DNA of 38,045 bases from an uncultured Ruminiclostridium sp. (lineage in GTDB: Bacteria > Bacillota > Clostridia > Oscillospirales > Ruminococcaceae): NCBI GenBank assembly GCA_949878745.1, contig CATLBH010000027.1:1-38045 (forward strand), given 5' to 3'. The position numbers were made by a program, and so were the translations under genes. The stretch's first letter is position 1, and every line of letters begins with the position of its first letter. The notes beneath the pieces were generated by a model. The model was not told the DNA's origin, did no database searches, and saw nothing but the letters and a program-made list of their open reading frames with translations. This document shows, piece by piece, positions 1-7,939 of the stretch.

Positions 1-60
1 CGGGCGTGGTGTCCCAAGGAGGAATACGTCAGTCCGATTTCTGCTTTCATTATAGCTTAA
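1..60 (+). CDS. Possible C-terminal end of a gene cut by the window edge
   Basis: The first frame is open from base 1 to a TAA at 58-60 and would encode only a 19-residue tail ending SAFIIA. All three forward frames are open for a similar short distance, so the frame is not certain. If real, the gene runs toward yicC and the repeat copy at 335-583 lies between two convergent genes, as copies B and C do. No family can be recognised from so short a piece. Bases 61-294 after it hold no gene I can support. Confidence 0.25.
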   Translation, partial: RAWCPKEEYVSPISAFIIA

Positions 61-294
61 GTAACAAGTTCGTGTAAACCATGGCTGGTCTGTCATGGAT
101 TTACCCGATAAATATATTATAGTAGGAAGAGGAAGTGCACGACACAAGCGGCTGCCGCGCAGCGGTGGAAAATATGGGTATGGAGATTTGGCGGGACGAA
201 AGAGGGGGTGTTTGGTCCTTTGAAAATTGTCTTTGTCCGAGGTATACCACGCCGGATAATAAGGGGAATATTATAATGGATTATTGTTATTTTG

Positions 295-303
295 TGGTAT
301 AAT
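295..303 (+). promoter_or_regulatory. Possible extended -10 promoter element
   Basis: TGG followed by TATAAT (TATAAT at 298-303) forms an extended -10 box. No good -35 is present 16-18 bases upstream. It would read into the hairpin repeat beginning at 335, so it may drive a short structured RNA or be fortuitous. Confidence 0.25.
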
Positions 304-334
304 TTCTTTATTAAAGAGTAGTTCATAGGGATAA

Positions 335-583
335 AAACAACAAGCTTGCGGCAAAAACCCGCCAAATCCGTTTCAAAACGAGATTTGGCGGGTTTTTGCC
401 GTAAGCTTGTTGTTTAACGCCGAAGGCCCGCTTCGCGGCTTCTGACGTTTGTTTTTACGCGACAGACTTTTTACTTGTTTTTTTACTATTGCCATGTGGC
501 AGTGGGACTTTGTCCCACACCCTACTTCCTTTTCGGCGTCCGAAAAGGAAGCGAAAAGGACAGTGTGCGGCTTCGCCGCTTTT
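335..583 (+). repeat. Multi-hairpin intergenic repeat, copy A
   Basis: The element starts with a very long stem-loop: 34-base arms at 335-368 and 382-415 differ at one position. It contains a CCCGCC/GGCGGG core flanked by A and T runs, so it could terminate transcription in both directions. Three smaller perfect hairpins follow: 502-508/512-518 (7 bp, loop TTT), 525-536/540-551 (12 bp, loop CGT) and 567-571/575-579 (5 bp, loop TTC). The last is followed by a T-rich run, as in a plus-strand terminator. The same order of parts, with closely similar sequence, recurs twice at 18717-19137. Short open frames across it are translations of the repeat, not genes. Confidence 0.8.
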
Positions 584-589
584 TGTTTT

Positions 590-1465
590 TTATTCGATAT
601 TTTGAATTTGCTCCCTTATCTTTTCTATTTCGCTTTTCATTTCGATAACCAGCTTTGTTATTTCCACGTCCTGAGCCTTGGAGCCGATGGTGTTGGATTC
701 CCTGTTCAGCTCCTGTACCATAAAGTCGAGCTTTCTTCCTATCGGCTCCGGGCTTTCGCACATTTCCCGAAACTGTTTAAAATGGGAGCGAAGTCTTACC
801 GTTTCCTCGTCAACGGCCGTTTTTTCGGCGAATATGGCGGCTTCGGTGAGGATACGCTGTTCGTCTATCTGCTTGTCCTCCAGAATTTCCCTGATTTTTT
901 CGCCGAGCTTAAGGCGGTAGGCCTCGGTGGTTTTCGGAGACTGAGCTTCTACCTCGCCGGTCATTTTTTCGATATTCGAAAGCTTTTCCAATACGTCGGA
1001 TTTCAGCTTTTCCCCTTCGGCACGGCGCATTTTGTCAAACTGTTCCAGAGCTTCGGCCGCCACCGAGCTTACGGCGTTCCAGATTTCCTCCTCGTCCGAT
1101 TCCGTACGCACCACGGTAAAGGCGTCGGTCATACGGAAAACGTCCGTAAGGGCTAAATTGTCCAATAAGCCAAGCTCGCTTCCGCACCTTCTAAGCTCGT
1201 CGAGATAATTTTTTACAACGGGGGTATTGACGGTAACGGAGGTGGAACGGCTTTCCACATCGGTTACGGAAAGAAACACCTCCGTTTTTCCTCTGCTTAT
1301 CTTTCCTTTGACAAGGGTTTTGAGCTTTTCTTCAAGATATGTATAGCTGCGCGGTATTTTGGCGGAAAGCTCGCAATATCGGCTGTTCACCGAACGTATT
1401 TCAACAAGGTATTCCTTTCCGCCGATAATACCTCTTGACCTTCCGAATCCGGTCATACTACGCAT
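590..1465 (-). CDS. yicC: YicC family endoribonuclease
   Basis: This 291-residue protein opens with MRSMTGFGR, the hallmark N-terminus of the YicC family (YicC-like N domain, then a DUF1718-type C domain). Family members are endoribonucleases linked to RNA turnover and stationary-phase survival. The C-terminus ends in a charged helix with IRVSxxxK-like spacing typical of the family and no membrane segment. I chose the ATG at 1465 because GGAAGGTGA lies just upstream; an ATG 15 codons earlier lacks a good site. The start lies 23 bases after the pap stop, so the two are probably cotranscribed. Repeat copy A follows the stop at once. Confidence 0.9.
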   Translation of the reverse strand: MRSMTGFGRSRGIIGGKEYLVEIRSVNSRYCELSAKIPRSYTYLEEKLKTLVKGKISRGKTEVFLSVTDVESRSTSVTVNTPVVKNYLDELRRCGSELGLLDNLALTDVFRMTDAFTVVRTESDEEEIWNAVSSVAAEALEQFDKMRRAEGEKLKSDVLEKLSNIEKMTGEVEAQSPKTTEAYRLKLGEKIREILEDKQIDEQRILTEAAIFAEKTAVDEETVRLRSHFKQFREMCESPEPIGRKLDFMVQELNRESNTIGSKAQDVEITKLVIEMKSEIEKIREQIQNIE

Positions 1466-1488
1466 AATAGTCACCTTCCAGATATTTT

Positions 1489-2991
1489 TTAGCTGTGTTT
1501 TTCTATCCACATTTCAAGGGTATCGTTGATTATATTAAGCGTTCTTATTCTGCCGTATTTTTTGTCGTTGTTTTCTATGACATGCCAAGGTGCGAAATCG
1601 GTGGAGGTTTTCTGAAGCATTTCGTTCACCGCGGTTTCGTACTGGTCCCACTTGTCGCGGTTACGCCAGTCCTCGTCGGTTATTTTCCAGCGCTTTTCGG
1701 GAGTATTCATACGGTCGTTGAAGCGGCGGAGCTGTTCGTCCTTGTCTATGTGCATCCAGAATTTTAGCACAAGCACGCCGCTTTCGAAAAGGTTGTTTTC
1801 AAATTCGTTTATTTCCTGATAAGCCGCACGCCAGCGCTTTTCCTCGGTGATTCCCTCAACGCGCTCCACCAATACCCTTCCGTACCATGTGCGGTCAAAG
1901 ATCACTACGTGACCGGTTTTAGGCAAGTGCTCCCAAAATCTCCAAAGATAGTGGCGGTTAAGCTCACGCGGCTCGGGCGCGGCGATAGGCACGGCTTCAA
2001 AACCCCTGGGATCAAGGGCGGAGGCTATTCTTCTTATGGTTCCGCCTTTTCCCGCGGCGTCCCAGCCCTCGAAGCAGATAACTACGGGGAGCTTGCCCGC
2101 ATACAGCCGCTGGTGCAGCTTTGAGAGTCTTTTTTGTTGTTTTTTCAGCTCCTCGGCGTATATGTCGTCGCTTAAGGTTTTATCCAGCTTCACCAGTGAG
2201 AGAGGGGGCTTTGTGGCCATGGTGAAGATTTCCTTCGCGATTTTGCGCTTGGGCTCCTCGCCTATTTCCATGGGCTTGTTAAGCAGCTTTGAATCCACCG
2301 CGGATATAATGGTTTTGAATACCTCGCAGACGGTACGGTATTTGTTGTCGGAATTTATAACCGTCCAAGGGGCGTATTCGGTATTTGTGTATTCCAGCAT
2401 TTTGTCGTATTCCACAAAATATTTTTCGTAATTGCGGTTTCTTTTAAGGTCGATATCCGTTACCCGCCAGTTGGTGGCCTTGCTGTCCAGCAGCTTTTTG
2501 AAGCGGCGCTTCTGTTCCCCGCGGTCGATCTGAAGGAAAATTTTTATGATAAGGTATCCGTCGTCGGTGAGCTGTCTTTCGAAAACGTTGGTCATATTCA
2601 TGCGCTCGATGACGTCCTCTTCGCTTATATCCTCTTCAAGAGCGGCGGGAACTATTTCCTGATACCAGCTGCGGTCGTATATGCAAAGCTTTCCTTTTTC
2701 GGGAATGTTGTCCCAGAAGCGGTACATAAGGGGCATACGTTTTTCCGACTCGGTAGCCTTAACGGTTGAATAAACCTTATAGGAACGGGGATCAAGACAG
2801 TTTATGGTCTTGCTTATAACATATCCCTTGCCGGAAGCGCCCCAGCCTTCAAACAGAATTATAACCGGAAGCTTTTTTTCTTTGATCTCCTGCTCCATTG
2901 CCCTTAAGCGTGTTTTGAGAACATCCGCCTGTCCTTTATACACTTCTTTATCCGCAACGGGCTGTTCGCTTTGAATATATTTGTCAAGCAT
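1489..2991 (-). CDS. pap: Polyphosphate:AMP phosphotransferase, two PPK2 domains
   Basis: This 500-residue cytosolic enzyme contains two tandem PPK2 domains, each with a Walker A loop: EGWGASGKG at about residue 48 and EGWDAAGKG at about residue 308. Each is followed by a Walker-B-like segment ending DRSWY or DRTWY. Tandem-domain PPK2 proteins (class II, Pap) phosphorylate AMP to ADP using polyphosphate. In characterised members the C-terminal domain carries the activity. The start has AAAGGA upstream. A TTTACT-17-TATAAT promoter precedes it, and yicC follows closely. Its place next to the glycogen genes suggests joint energy-reserve metabolism, which is inference. The exact acceptor specificity (AMP versus other NMPs) cannot be read from sequence. 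Confidence 0.92.
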   Translation of the reverse strand: MLDKYIQSEQPVADKEVYKGQADVLKTRLRAMEQEIKEKKLPVIILFEGWGASGKGYVISKTINCLDPRSYKVYSTVKATESEKRMPLMYRFWDNIPEKGKLCIYDRSWYQEIVPAALEEDISEEDVIERMNMTNVFERQLTDDGYLIIKIFLQIDRGEQKRRFKKLLDSKATNWRVTDIDLKRNRNYEKYFVEYDKMLEYTNTEYAPWTVINSDNKYRTVCEVFKTIISAVDSKLLNKPMEIGEEPKRKIAKEIFTMATKPPLSLVKLDKTLSDDIYAEELKKQQKRLSKLHQRLYAGKLPVVICFEGWDAAGKGGTIRRIASALDPRGFEAVPIAAPEPRELNRHYLWRFWEHLPKTGHVVIFDRTWYGRVLVERVEGITEEKRWRAAYQEINEFENNLFESGVLVLKFWMHIDKDEQLRRFNDRMNTPEKRWKITDEDWRNRDKWDQYETAVNEMLQKTSTDFAPWHVIENNDKKYGRIRTLNIINDTLEMWIEKHS

Positions 2992-3048
2992 GAGATATTT
3001 CCTTTCTCTATGTAGATTTTATGCAACTGCCTTTTTTGAGCTGTTTAT

Positions 3049-3077
3049 ATTATATACCAAATTCCCGAAAAAGTAAA
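3049..3077 (-). promoter_or_regulatory. Sigma-A type promoter for pap-yicC
   Basis: On the minus strand TTTACT (3072-3077) and TATAAT (3049-3054) are separated by 17 bases. It lies 57 bases upstream of the pap start and downstream of the glgD terminator, so pap-yicC has its own transcript. Confidence 0.7.
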
Positions 3078-3100
3078 GCTTTGAAATATCTTTTTTTAAA

Positions 3101-3137
3101 TTCAAAGAAAGTCGGTTTTATGCCGACTTTCTTTGAA
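3101..3137 (-). terminator. Terminator of the glgBCD operon
   Basis: Perfect 15-base arms (3101-3115 and 3123-3137) with a 7-base loop lie 30 bases after the glgD stop. In the minus-strand RNA the 3' arm is U-rich and followed by UUU, then an A-rich run. The stem fits a rho-independent terminator, although the U-tract is short. Confidence 0.7.
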
Positions 3138-3166
3138 ATCATAAGATTATGACGTAATACCAATTT

Positions 3167-4291
3167 TTATACGGAGGCGCCCTTTCCCACAAATATGGGA
3201 TAAGTTTCCGTTCCGCCTATGCTGCGGTAATTGCCGATCATTACGTCTTTATCGGTTATAACGTAATTCATTTCGCATTTCTCGCCCACAACGGTATCCT
3301 GCATTAAAATGCAGTTTTTCACAACGGCGTTTTTGCCTACTTTTACGCCTCTGAAAAGGACGCTGTTTTCAACCTTGCCTTCGATTATACAGCCGTCGGC
3401 AACGATAGAGTTTTTGCATTCGGAATCAAGGCCGTATTTGGCGGGGGCTTCGTCGCGAACCTTTGTGTAAATGGGGGAATCGCCTGTAAACAGCTCTTTG
3501 CGTACGTGAGGGTTCATAAGCTCCATATTGGAGGCGAAGTATGTTTTGATACAGTCGATCTGGGCGTTGTAGCCCTCGAACTTGTAGCCGTAAATATTGA
3601 GCTCGTTCAGCATATGCTGAAGCACGTCAACCTCAAAGCTGTAAAGGTTCTTTCCCGCCTTGTCGATAATAAGCTGCTGTAAAAATTCCTTCTTCATAAG
3701 GAACATATTGAGACTTACGTTGTGTTCGCCGCTTATTTCGGGGCGTACCAGAACGTCGTATACCTTGCCCGTATCGTTAACGCTCAGAATGGTTTTTGTG
3801 CGGGCGCGCTCGGCGTCGCACACCGTTTTCGCGTAAATTACGGTAATGTCGGCGTCGGTTCTTTCATGGCTTTCCAGCACCTTTTTGAGGTCGATATTGG
3901 CGATAACGTCGGTATCGCTTATAAGAACGTATTCGGCGTCGTTATGACGGATAAAATCAAGCACGCCGGCAAGGGCCTCGAGTCTTCCCCTGTAAAGGCC
4001 GCCGTTGATGTGGCCGTAAGGGGGGAGGATATGAAGGCCGCCGGTCTTTCTGGAAAGATCCCATTCGGCGCCGGAGCCGATGTGGTCGATAAGGGACTGA
4101 TAGTTCGCCTTGGTTATAACGCCCACGGTATTTATACCGCTGTTTACCATATTCGAAAGAGTGAAGTCAATAAGCCTGTATCTCGCGCCGAAGGGAACGC
4201 TTCCCATGGTGCGGAGCTTAGTAAGGTCGGAAATTGTGCTGTCATGCATATTGGCAAAGATCAAGCCCAGCACGTTAGACATATTAGCCAT
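3167..4291 (-). CDS. glgD: GlgD subunit of glucose-1-phosphate adenylyltransferase
   Basis: This is the non-catalytic partner subunit of ADP-glucose pyrophosphorylase in Firmicutes. The nucleotidyltransferase fold is present (FGARYRLIDFTLSNMVNSGI), and the C-terminal half has left-handed beta-helix repeats (NSVLFRGVKVGKNAVVKN). The glycine-rich GGxGxRL substrate loop of GlgC is replaced by FANMHDSTISDL, as is usual in GlgD. Length is 374 residues. I took the ATG at 4291, ten bases after AAAGGA; an in-frame TTG three codons earlier is less likely. It follows glgC by about 50 bases and is the last gene before the terminator. Known GlgC/GlgD pairs form heterotetramers with higher activity than GlgC alone. 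Confidence 0.93.
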   Translation of the reverse strand: MANMSNVLGLIFANMHDSTISDLTKLRTMGSVPFGARYRLIDFTLSNMVNSGINTVGVITKANYQSLIDHIGSGAEWDLSRKTGGLHILPPYGHINGGLYRGRLEALAGVLDFIRHNDAEYVLISDTDVIANIDLKKVLESHERTDADITVIYAKTVCDAERARTKTILSVNDTGKVYDVLVRPEISGEHNVSLNMFLMKKEFLQQLIIDKAGKNLYSFEVDVLQHMLNELNIYGYKFEGYNAQIDCIKTYFASNMELMNPHVRKELFTGDSPIYTKVRDEAPAKYGLDSECKNSIVADGCIIEGKVENSVLFRGVKVGKNAVVKNCILMQDTVVGEKCEMNYVITDKDVMIGNYRSIGGTETYPIFVGKGASV

Positions 4292-4344
4292 AAAATTCAA
4301 TTCCTTTCTGTTTCTGTTATAAAAATTATGATCGTCAGTGCCGG

Positions 4345-5550
4345 TCAGACAGATTCGGAGATCATCGCCTTTGCTTTAACCTCGGCGTTGTCGCTTATGT
4401 TTACTTTATGTCCGACAACCGCCACGCCCCATTTGTCCTTATCTATGGTGGTTTCGGGACGTTCGCCTATATGGGAGCCCTCGCCTATTACACAGTCCTC
4501 TCCCACTATGGAATATTCGATGACGGCGTCTTTTTTGATAACGGTATTGGGCATTATGATGCTGTCGCGCACCACCGCTCCCTCTTCAACCGTTACTCCC
4601 GAGAAGAGAATGGAAAAATCGACGGTACCGTAAATATTGCAGCCCTCGGCCACCATGGAGTTTTCGATCTTGCTGTTGGGACCCGCGTAATGAGGGGGCA
4701 TAACGGGGTTTCTGGAATATATTTTCCAATTGTTGTCGTAGAGGTTAAGGGGAACGTTGGGGTCAAGACAGTCCATATTGGCTTCCCAAAGGCTGTCGAT
4801 GGTTCCTACGTCCTTCCAGTAGTGGGAGAAGTGATAGGCCACCATTTTGCACTTGTCGGCAAGCATATCGGGGATAATGTTCTTTCCGAAATCCTTTGTG
4901 GCGTTTTCGTCTTTTTCGTTGGCGATAAGGTACTGTTTGAGCACCTTCCAGCTGAAAATGTACACGCCCATCGAGGCCAGATTGGATTTGGGCTCCTTCG
5001 GCTTTTCGGCGAACTCGGTTATAACGTCGTTTTCGTCTACGGACATGATTCCGAAGCGGCTTGCTTCCTCCCAAGGCACCTCAAGAACGGCAATGGTGGC
5101 GTCGGCGTTGTGCTTTTTGTGGAAATCCAGCATTTCGCTGTAATCCATTTTATAGATATGGTCGCCCGAAAGGATAGCCACGTATTCGGGATTGTAGCGG
5201 TCAACAAAGCTCATATTCTGATAAATGGCGTTGGCGGTACCGGCGTACCAGCTTTTGCCCGAGGCGGTTTCGTAGGGGGGGAGAACGTGAACGCCGCCGT
5301 GAGTGCGGTTAAGGTCCCAAGGCTGACCGTTGCCGATATATTCGCTTAAAACGAGGGGCTGATACTGGGTGAGAACGCCTACCGTGTCGATGCCGGAGTT
5401 TATGCAGTTGGAAAGAGGAAAGTCGATAATTCTGTACTTTCCGCCGTAAGGAACGGCGGGCTTTGCCATATCCTGAGTCAAAGCGTACAGTCTGCTTCCC
5501 TGTCCACCCGCTAAAAGCATGGCGACGATTTCTTTTTTTACATGGTTCAT
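4345..5550 (-). CDS. glgC: Glucose-1-phosphate adenylyltransferase, catalytic subunit
   Basis: GlgC makes ADP-glucose from glucose-1-phosphate and ATP, the committed step of bacterial glycogen synthesis. The 401-residue protein has the catalytic loop [14 protein letters not shown] at residues 12-25, [19 protein letters not shown] after it, [11 protein letters not shown] (active-site Asp) near residue 130, EFAEKPKEP, and C-terminal beta-helix repeats. GGAGG lies eight bases before the ATG. It sits 45 bases after glgB and upstream of glgD, as in other Clostridia. Regulatory ligands cannot be predicted here. A glycogen synthase gene (glgA) and a phosphorylase gene are not in the window. Confidence 0.96.
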   Translation of the reverse strand: MNHVKKEIVAMLLAGGQGSRLYALTQDMAKPAVPYGGKYRIIDFPLSNCINSGIDTVGVLTQYQPLVLSEYIGNGQPWDLNRTHGGVHVLPPYETASGKSWYAGTANAIYQNMSFVDRYNPEYVAILSGDHIYKMDYSEMLDFHKKHNADATIAVLEVPWEEASRFGIMSVDENDVITEFAEKPKEPKSNLASMGVYIFSWKVLKQYLIANEKDENATKDFGKNIIPDMLADKCKMVAYHFSHYWKDVGTIDSLWEANMDCLDPNVPLNLYDNNWKIYSRNPVMPPHYAGPNSKIENSMVAEGCNIYGTVDFSILFSGVTVEEGAVVRDSIIMPNTVIKKDAVIEYSIVGEDCVIGEGSHIGERPETTIDKDKWGVAVVGHKVNISDNAEVKAKAMISESV

Positions 5551-5595
5551 AATTTTGCCTCCAGATATTTTTTGTTTTGATCGGATCGGTTTTGT

Positions 5596-7677
5596 TTATT
5601 TTTTGGATTTAGACGCTTTTTTAACAGGTTTGGCGGTATTTTTCGCTTGAACTTTGCTTTTGGCGGGCTTTCCTCCGACGGGCTTGTCGGAGGTAATTTC
5701 CTTTTTGGTATCCGCTTTTTTGGCGGCGTTTTTTTTATTTTTTTCCTCTTCTTTTTTCAGATCGTCCTCGGGGGTGCGGATATTTTTCGCTTTAAAGAAC
5801 ATAGCGGACATGGGGGCGATTTTAACGGTCAGAGAATAGGGCTCGCCGTGCATAGGCTCGTTCTGCGACGCAACAGTTCCGTTAAAGGCTCCGCCCCCGC
5901 CGTATTCCGGATTCTCGGTTGTGAATATCTCCTCGTAGTCGGCATAATAAGGAACGCCGAAGCTGTACTGTTCGTGATAGTTGGGCTGGAAATTGCATAC
6001 AACCACCAATTCGTTACCACTTCTGTCAAAACGGCGGAACACGATAACCGAGTTGGAATTGTCGTCGCTGCTTATCCACTTGAAGCCGCTCCAATCGCTG
6101 TCGGCTTCCCAAAGCTCTTTATGTTCGCTGTAAAATCTGTTAAGCTCCTCAACAAAATGCTGATGCTTTTTATGCTCATCAAATTCAAGAACGTCCCAAT
6201 CAAGTCCCGTTTTATAGTTCCACTCTTTAAACTGGGCAAATTCCTGCCCCATAAACATAAGCTTTTTTCCGGGATGGGCGGTCATATAGGAAAGGAAGGT
6301 TCTGAGGGAGGCGAAGCGCTTGTCGCGGGGACCGCTCATTTTATCCAACATTGAGCACTTTCCGTATACCACTTCGTCATGTGAAATCGGGAGTATAAAA
6401 TTCTCGGAAAAGGCATAGTAGAAGGAGAAGGTAAGCATATTATGATGATAGGGACGGTATTCGGGGTTCATGGACATATACGCGATCATATCGTTCATCC
6501 AGCCCATATTCCATTTGAAGTTAAAGCCAAGTCCGCCCACATCGGCGGGCTTTGTGACCATGGGCCAGGCGGTGGATTCCTCGGCGATCATAAGTATGTT
6601 TTCGTGTTTTCCGAACAATGCGGTGTTGAGTTTCTGTAAAAACGCTATGGCTTCGAGGTTTTCGTTTCCGCCTCTTATGTTTCTCTGCCATTGTCCGTCC
6701 TTGCGGTCATAGTCCAGGTAAAGCATGGAAGCCACCGCGTCCACGCGAAGTCCGTCCAGGTGATATTTATCCAGCCAATAGTTGGCGTTGGAGATAAGGA
6801 AGCTCTGTACCTCCGGCTTTCCCCAATCGAAAACTCTTGTGCCCCAGTTAAGGTGTTCCCTCTTCAAAGGCTCCGCGTATTCGTAGCAATAGCTTCCGTC
6901 AAATTCGTAAAGACCCGCCGCGTCCTTGGGAAAATGGGCGGGAACCCAGTCAAGTATGAGGCCTATTCCGTTTTGGTGGCAGTGATCCACGAATTCCATA
7001 AAATCGTGAGGAGTTCCGAAGCGGGAGGTGGGGGCATAGTAGCCTATCTGCTGATATCCCCAGGAGCCGTCAAAGGGAAATTCGGCAACGGGCATAATCT
7101 CGATATGAGTGTATCCCATTTTCTTTACGTAAGGAATAAGCTTTTTGGCAAGCTCCATGTAATTGAACAGATCGTCTTCGCTGTTCTTGTTCATCCATGA
7201 GTTAAGATGTATCTCATATATGTTCACGGCCGAATCGTATATGTTCTTTGAGGAGCGTTCCTTAAGCCACTTTTCGTCGTTCCACTTATATCCGTCTATG
7301 TCATAGATTTTTGTAGCGGTGTTGGGTCTGGTCTCCATATGATAACCGTAGGGATCCGCCTTAAGTTTTATCTGACCCTGTGAGCTTTCGATACTGTATT
7401 TGTAAATGTCGTATGTTTTAAGGTCGGGAATAAACAGTTCCCATACGCTTCCGTCCGTGGAGACGCGCTGCATACGGTTTTTGAATCTGTCCCAGTGGTT
7501 AAAATCACCGACTACGCTGACCGAGCTTGCGTGAGGAGCCCACACGCGGAACACGACCCCTTTTTTTTCATTCTGTTCACAAAAATGCGAACCAAAAAAC
7601 TCATAGGCTTCGGTAGCGCTTCCTTCGTGAAAAAAGTGCAGAGCCACTTCATAATCTCTGTTATTTTTAATTGCCAT
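5596..7677 (-). CDS. glgB: 1,4-alpha-glucan branching enzyme with Lys/Ala-rich tail
   Basis: GlgB (GH13) creates alpha-1,6 branches in glycogen. An N-terminal CBM48 domain (VVFRVWAPHASSVSVVGDFN) is followed by the catalytic barrel. The nucleophile lies in GLRVDAVASMLYLDY, the acid/base in LMIAEESTAWP and the third carboxylate in PISHDEVVYGK. A C-terminal beta domain ends near residue 630 (MSAMFFKAKN). A tail of about 60 residues then follows, almost all Lys, Ala, Glu, Asp, Thr and Pro, which ordinary GlgB lacks. The protein is 693 residues. I used the ATG at 7677, nine bases after AAAGG; a TTG three codons earlier is possible but too close. It is the first gene of glgBCD. Confidence 0.95.
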   Translation of the reverse strand: MAIKNNRDYEVALHFFHEGSATEAYEFFGSHFCEQNEKKGVVFRVWAPHASSVSVVGDFNHWDRFKNRMQRVSTDGSVWELFIPDLKTYDIYKYSIESSQGQIKLKADPYGYHMETRPNTATKIYDIDGYKWNDEKWLKERSSKNIYDSAVNIYEIHLNSWMNKNSEDDLFNYMELAKKLIPYVKKMGYTHIEIMPVAEFPFDGSWGYQQIGYYAPTSRFGTPHDFMEFVDHCHQNGIGLILDWVPAHFPKDAAGLYEFDGSYCYEYAEPLKREHLNWGTRVFDWGKPEVQSFLISNANYWLDKYHLDGLRVDAVASMLYLDYDRKDGQWQRNIRGGNENLEAIAFLQKLNTALFGKHENILMIAEESTAWPMVTKPADVGGLGFNFKWNMGWMNDMIAYMSMNPEYRPYHHNMLTFSFYYAFSENFILPISHDEVVYGKCSMLDKMSGPRDKRFASLRTFLSYMTAHPGKKLMFMGQEFAQFKEWNYKTGLDWDVLEFDEHKKHQHFVEELNRFYSEHKELWEADSDWSGFKWISSDDNSNSVIVFRRFDRSGNELVVVCNFQPNYHEQYSFGVPYYADYEEIFTTENPEYGGGGAFNGTVASQNEPMHGEPYSLTVKIAPMSAMFFKAKNIRTPEDDLKKEEEKNKKNAAKKADTKKEITSDKPVGGKPAKSKVQAKNTAKPVKKASKSKK

Positions 7678-7768
7678 GGAAACCAACCTTTCTTTTTGCT
7701 CTTGTCAAAATCAAATAAAAATCAGTTGCGCGAAGTTAGTCTTTTTGGTAATTTTTTACCTTGAGTTG

Positions 7769-7797
7769 ATTGTACCACACATTTAAAAGAAATTCAA
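7769..7797 (-). promoter_or_regulatory. Promoter of the glgBCD operon
   Basis: On the minus strand TTGAAT (7792-7797) and TACAAT (7769-7774) are 17 bases apart, with a TG one base before the -10. About 10 bases downstream a short perfect inverted repeat, GGTAA-4-TTACC (7747-7760), would lie at the start of the transcript and could be an operator or 5' hairpin. Confidence 0.7.
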
Positions 7798-7890
7798 GTG
7801 CTTTGTTTAATTTTTATTAAACTTGTCTTTTTTAAACGTTCACTTTTGTGAAGATTTACAACAATTCTTTTGAATATGAACATCAGCCCA

Positions 7891-7919
7891 CCGAAAAAAC
7901 TCAAAGGAAATTTTTTCGG
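7891..7919 (-). terminator. Possible terminator after spoIIE
   Basis: Inverted arms CCGAAAAAA (7891-7899) and TTTTTTCGG (7911-7919) with an 11-base loop lie about 20 bases after the spoIIE stop. The U run is inside the 3' arm rather than after it, so this is a weak or atypical terminator. Confidence 0.4.
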
Positions 7920-7939
7920 CAGGCCGGATGTATTTTAGG

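Noticed and set aside
95-223. A 42-codon frame on the plus strand before repeat copy A
   Set aside because: It has no ribosome site and no recognisable domain, and it ends early; it may be a remnant but cannot be supported.
449-761. Open frames on both strands across repeat copy A and the yicC end
   Set aside because: Their peptides recur in copies B and C because the DNA repeats; the hairpins explain the sequence and no frame is consistently preferred.
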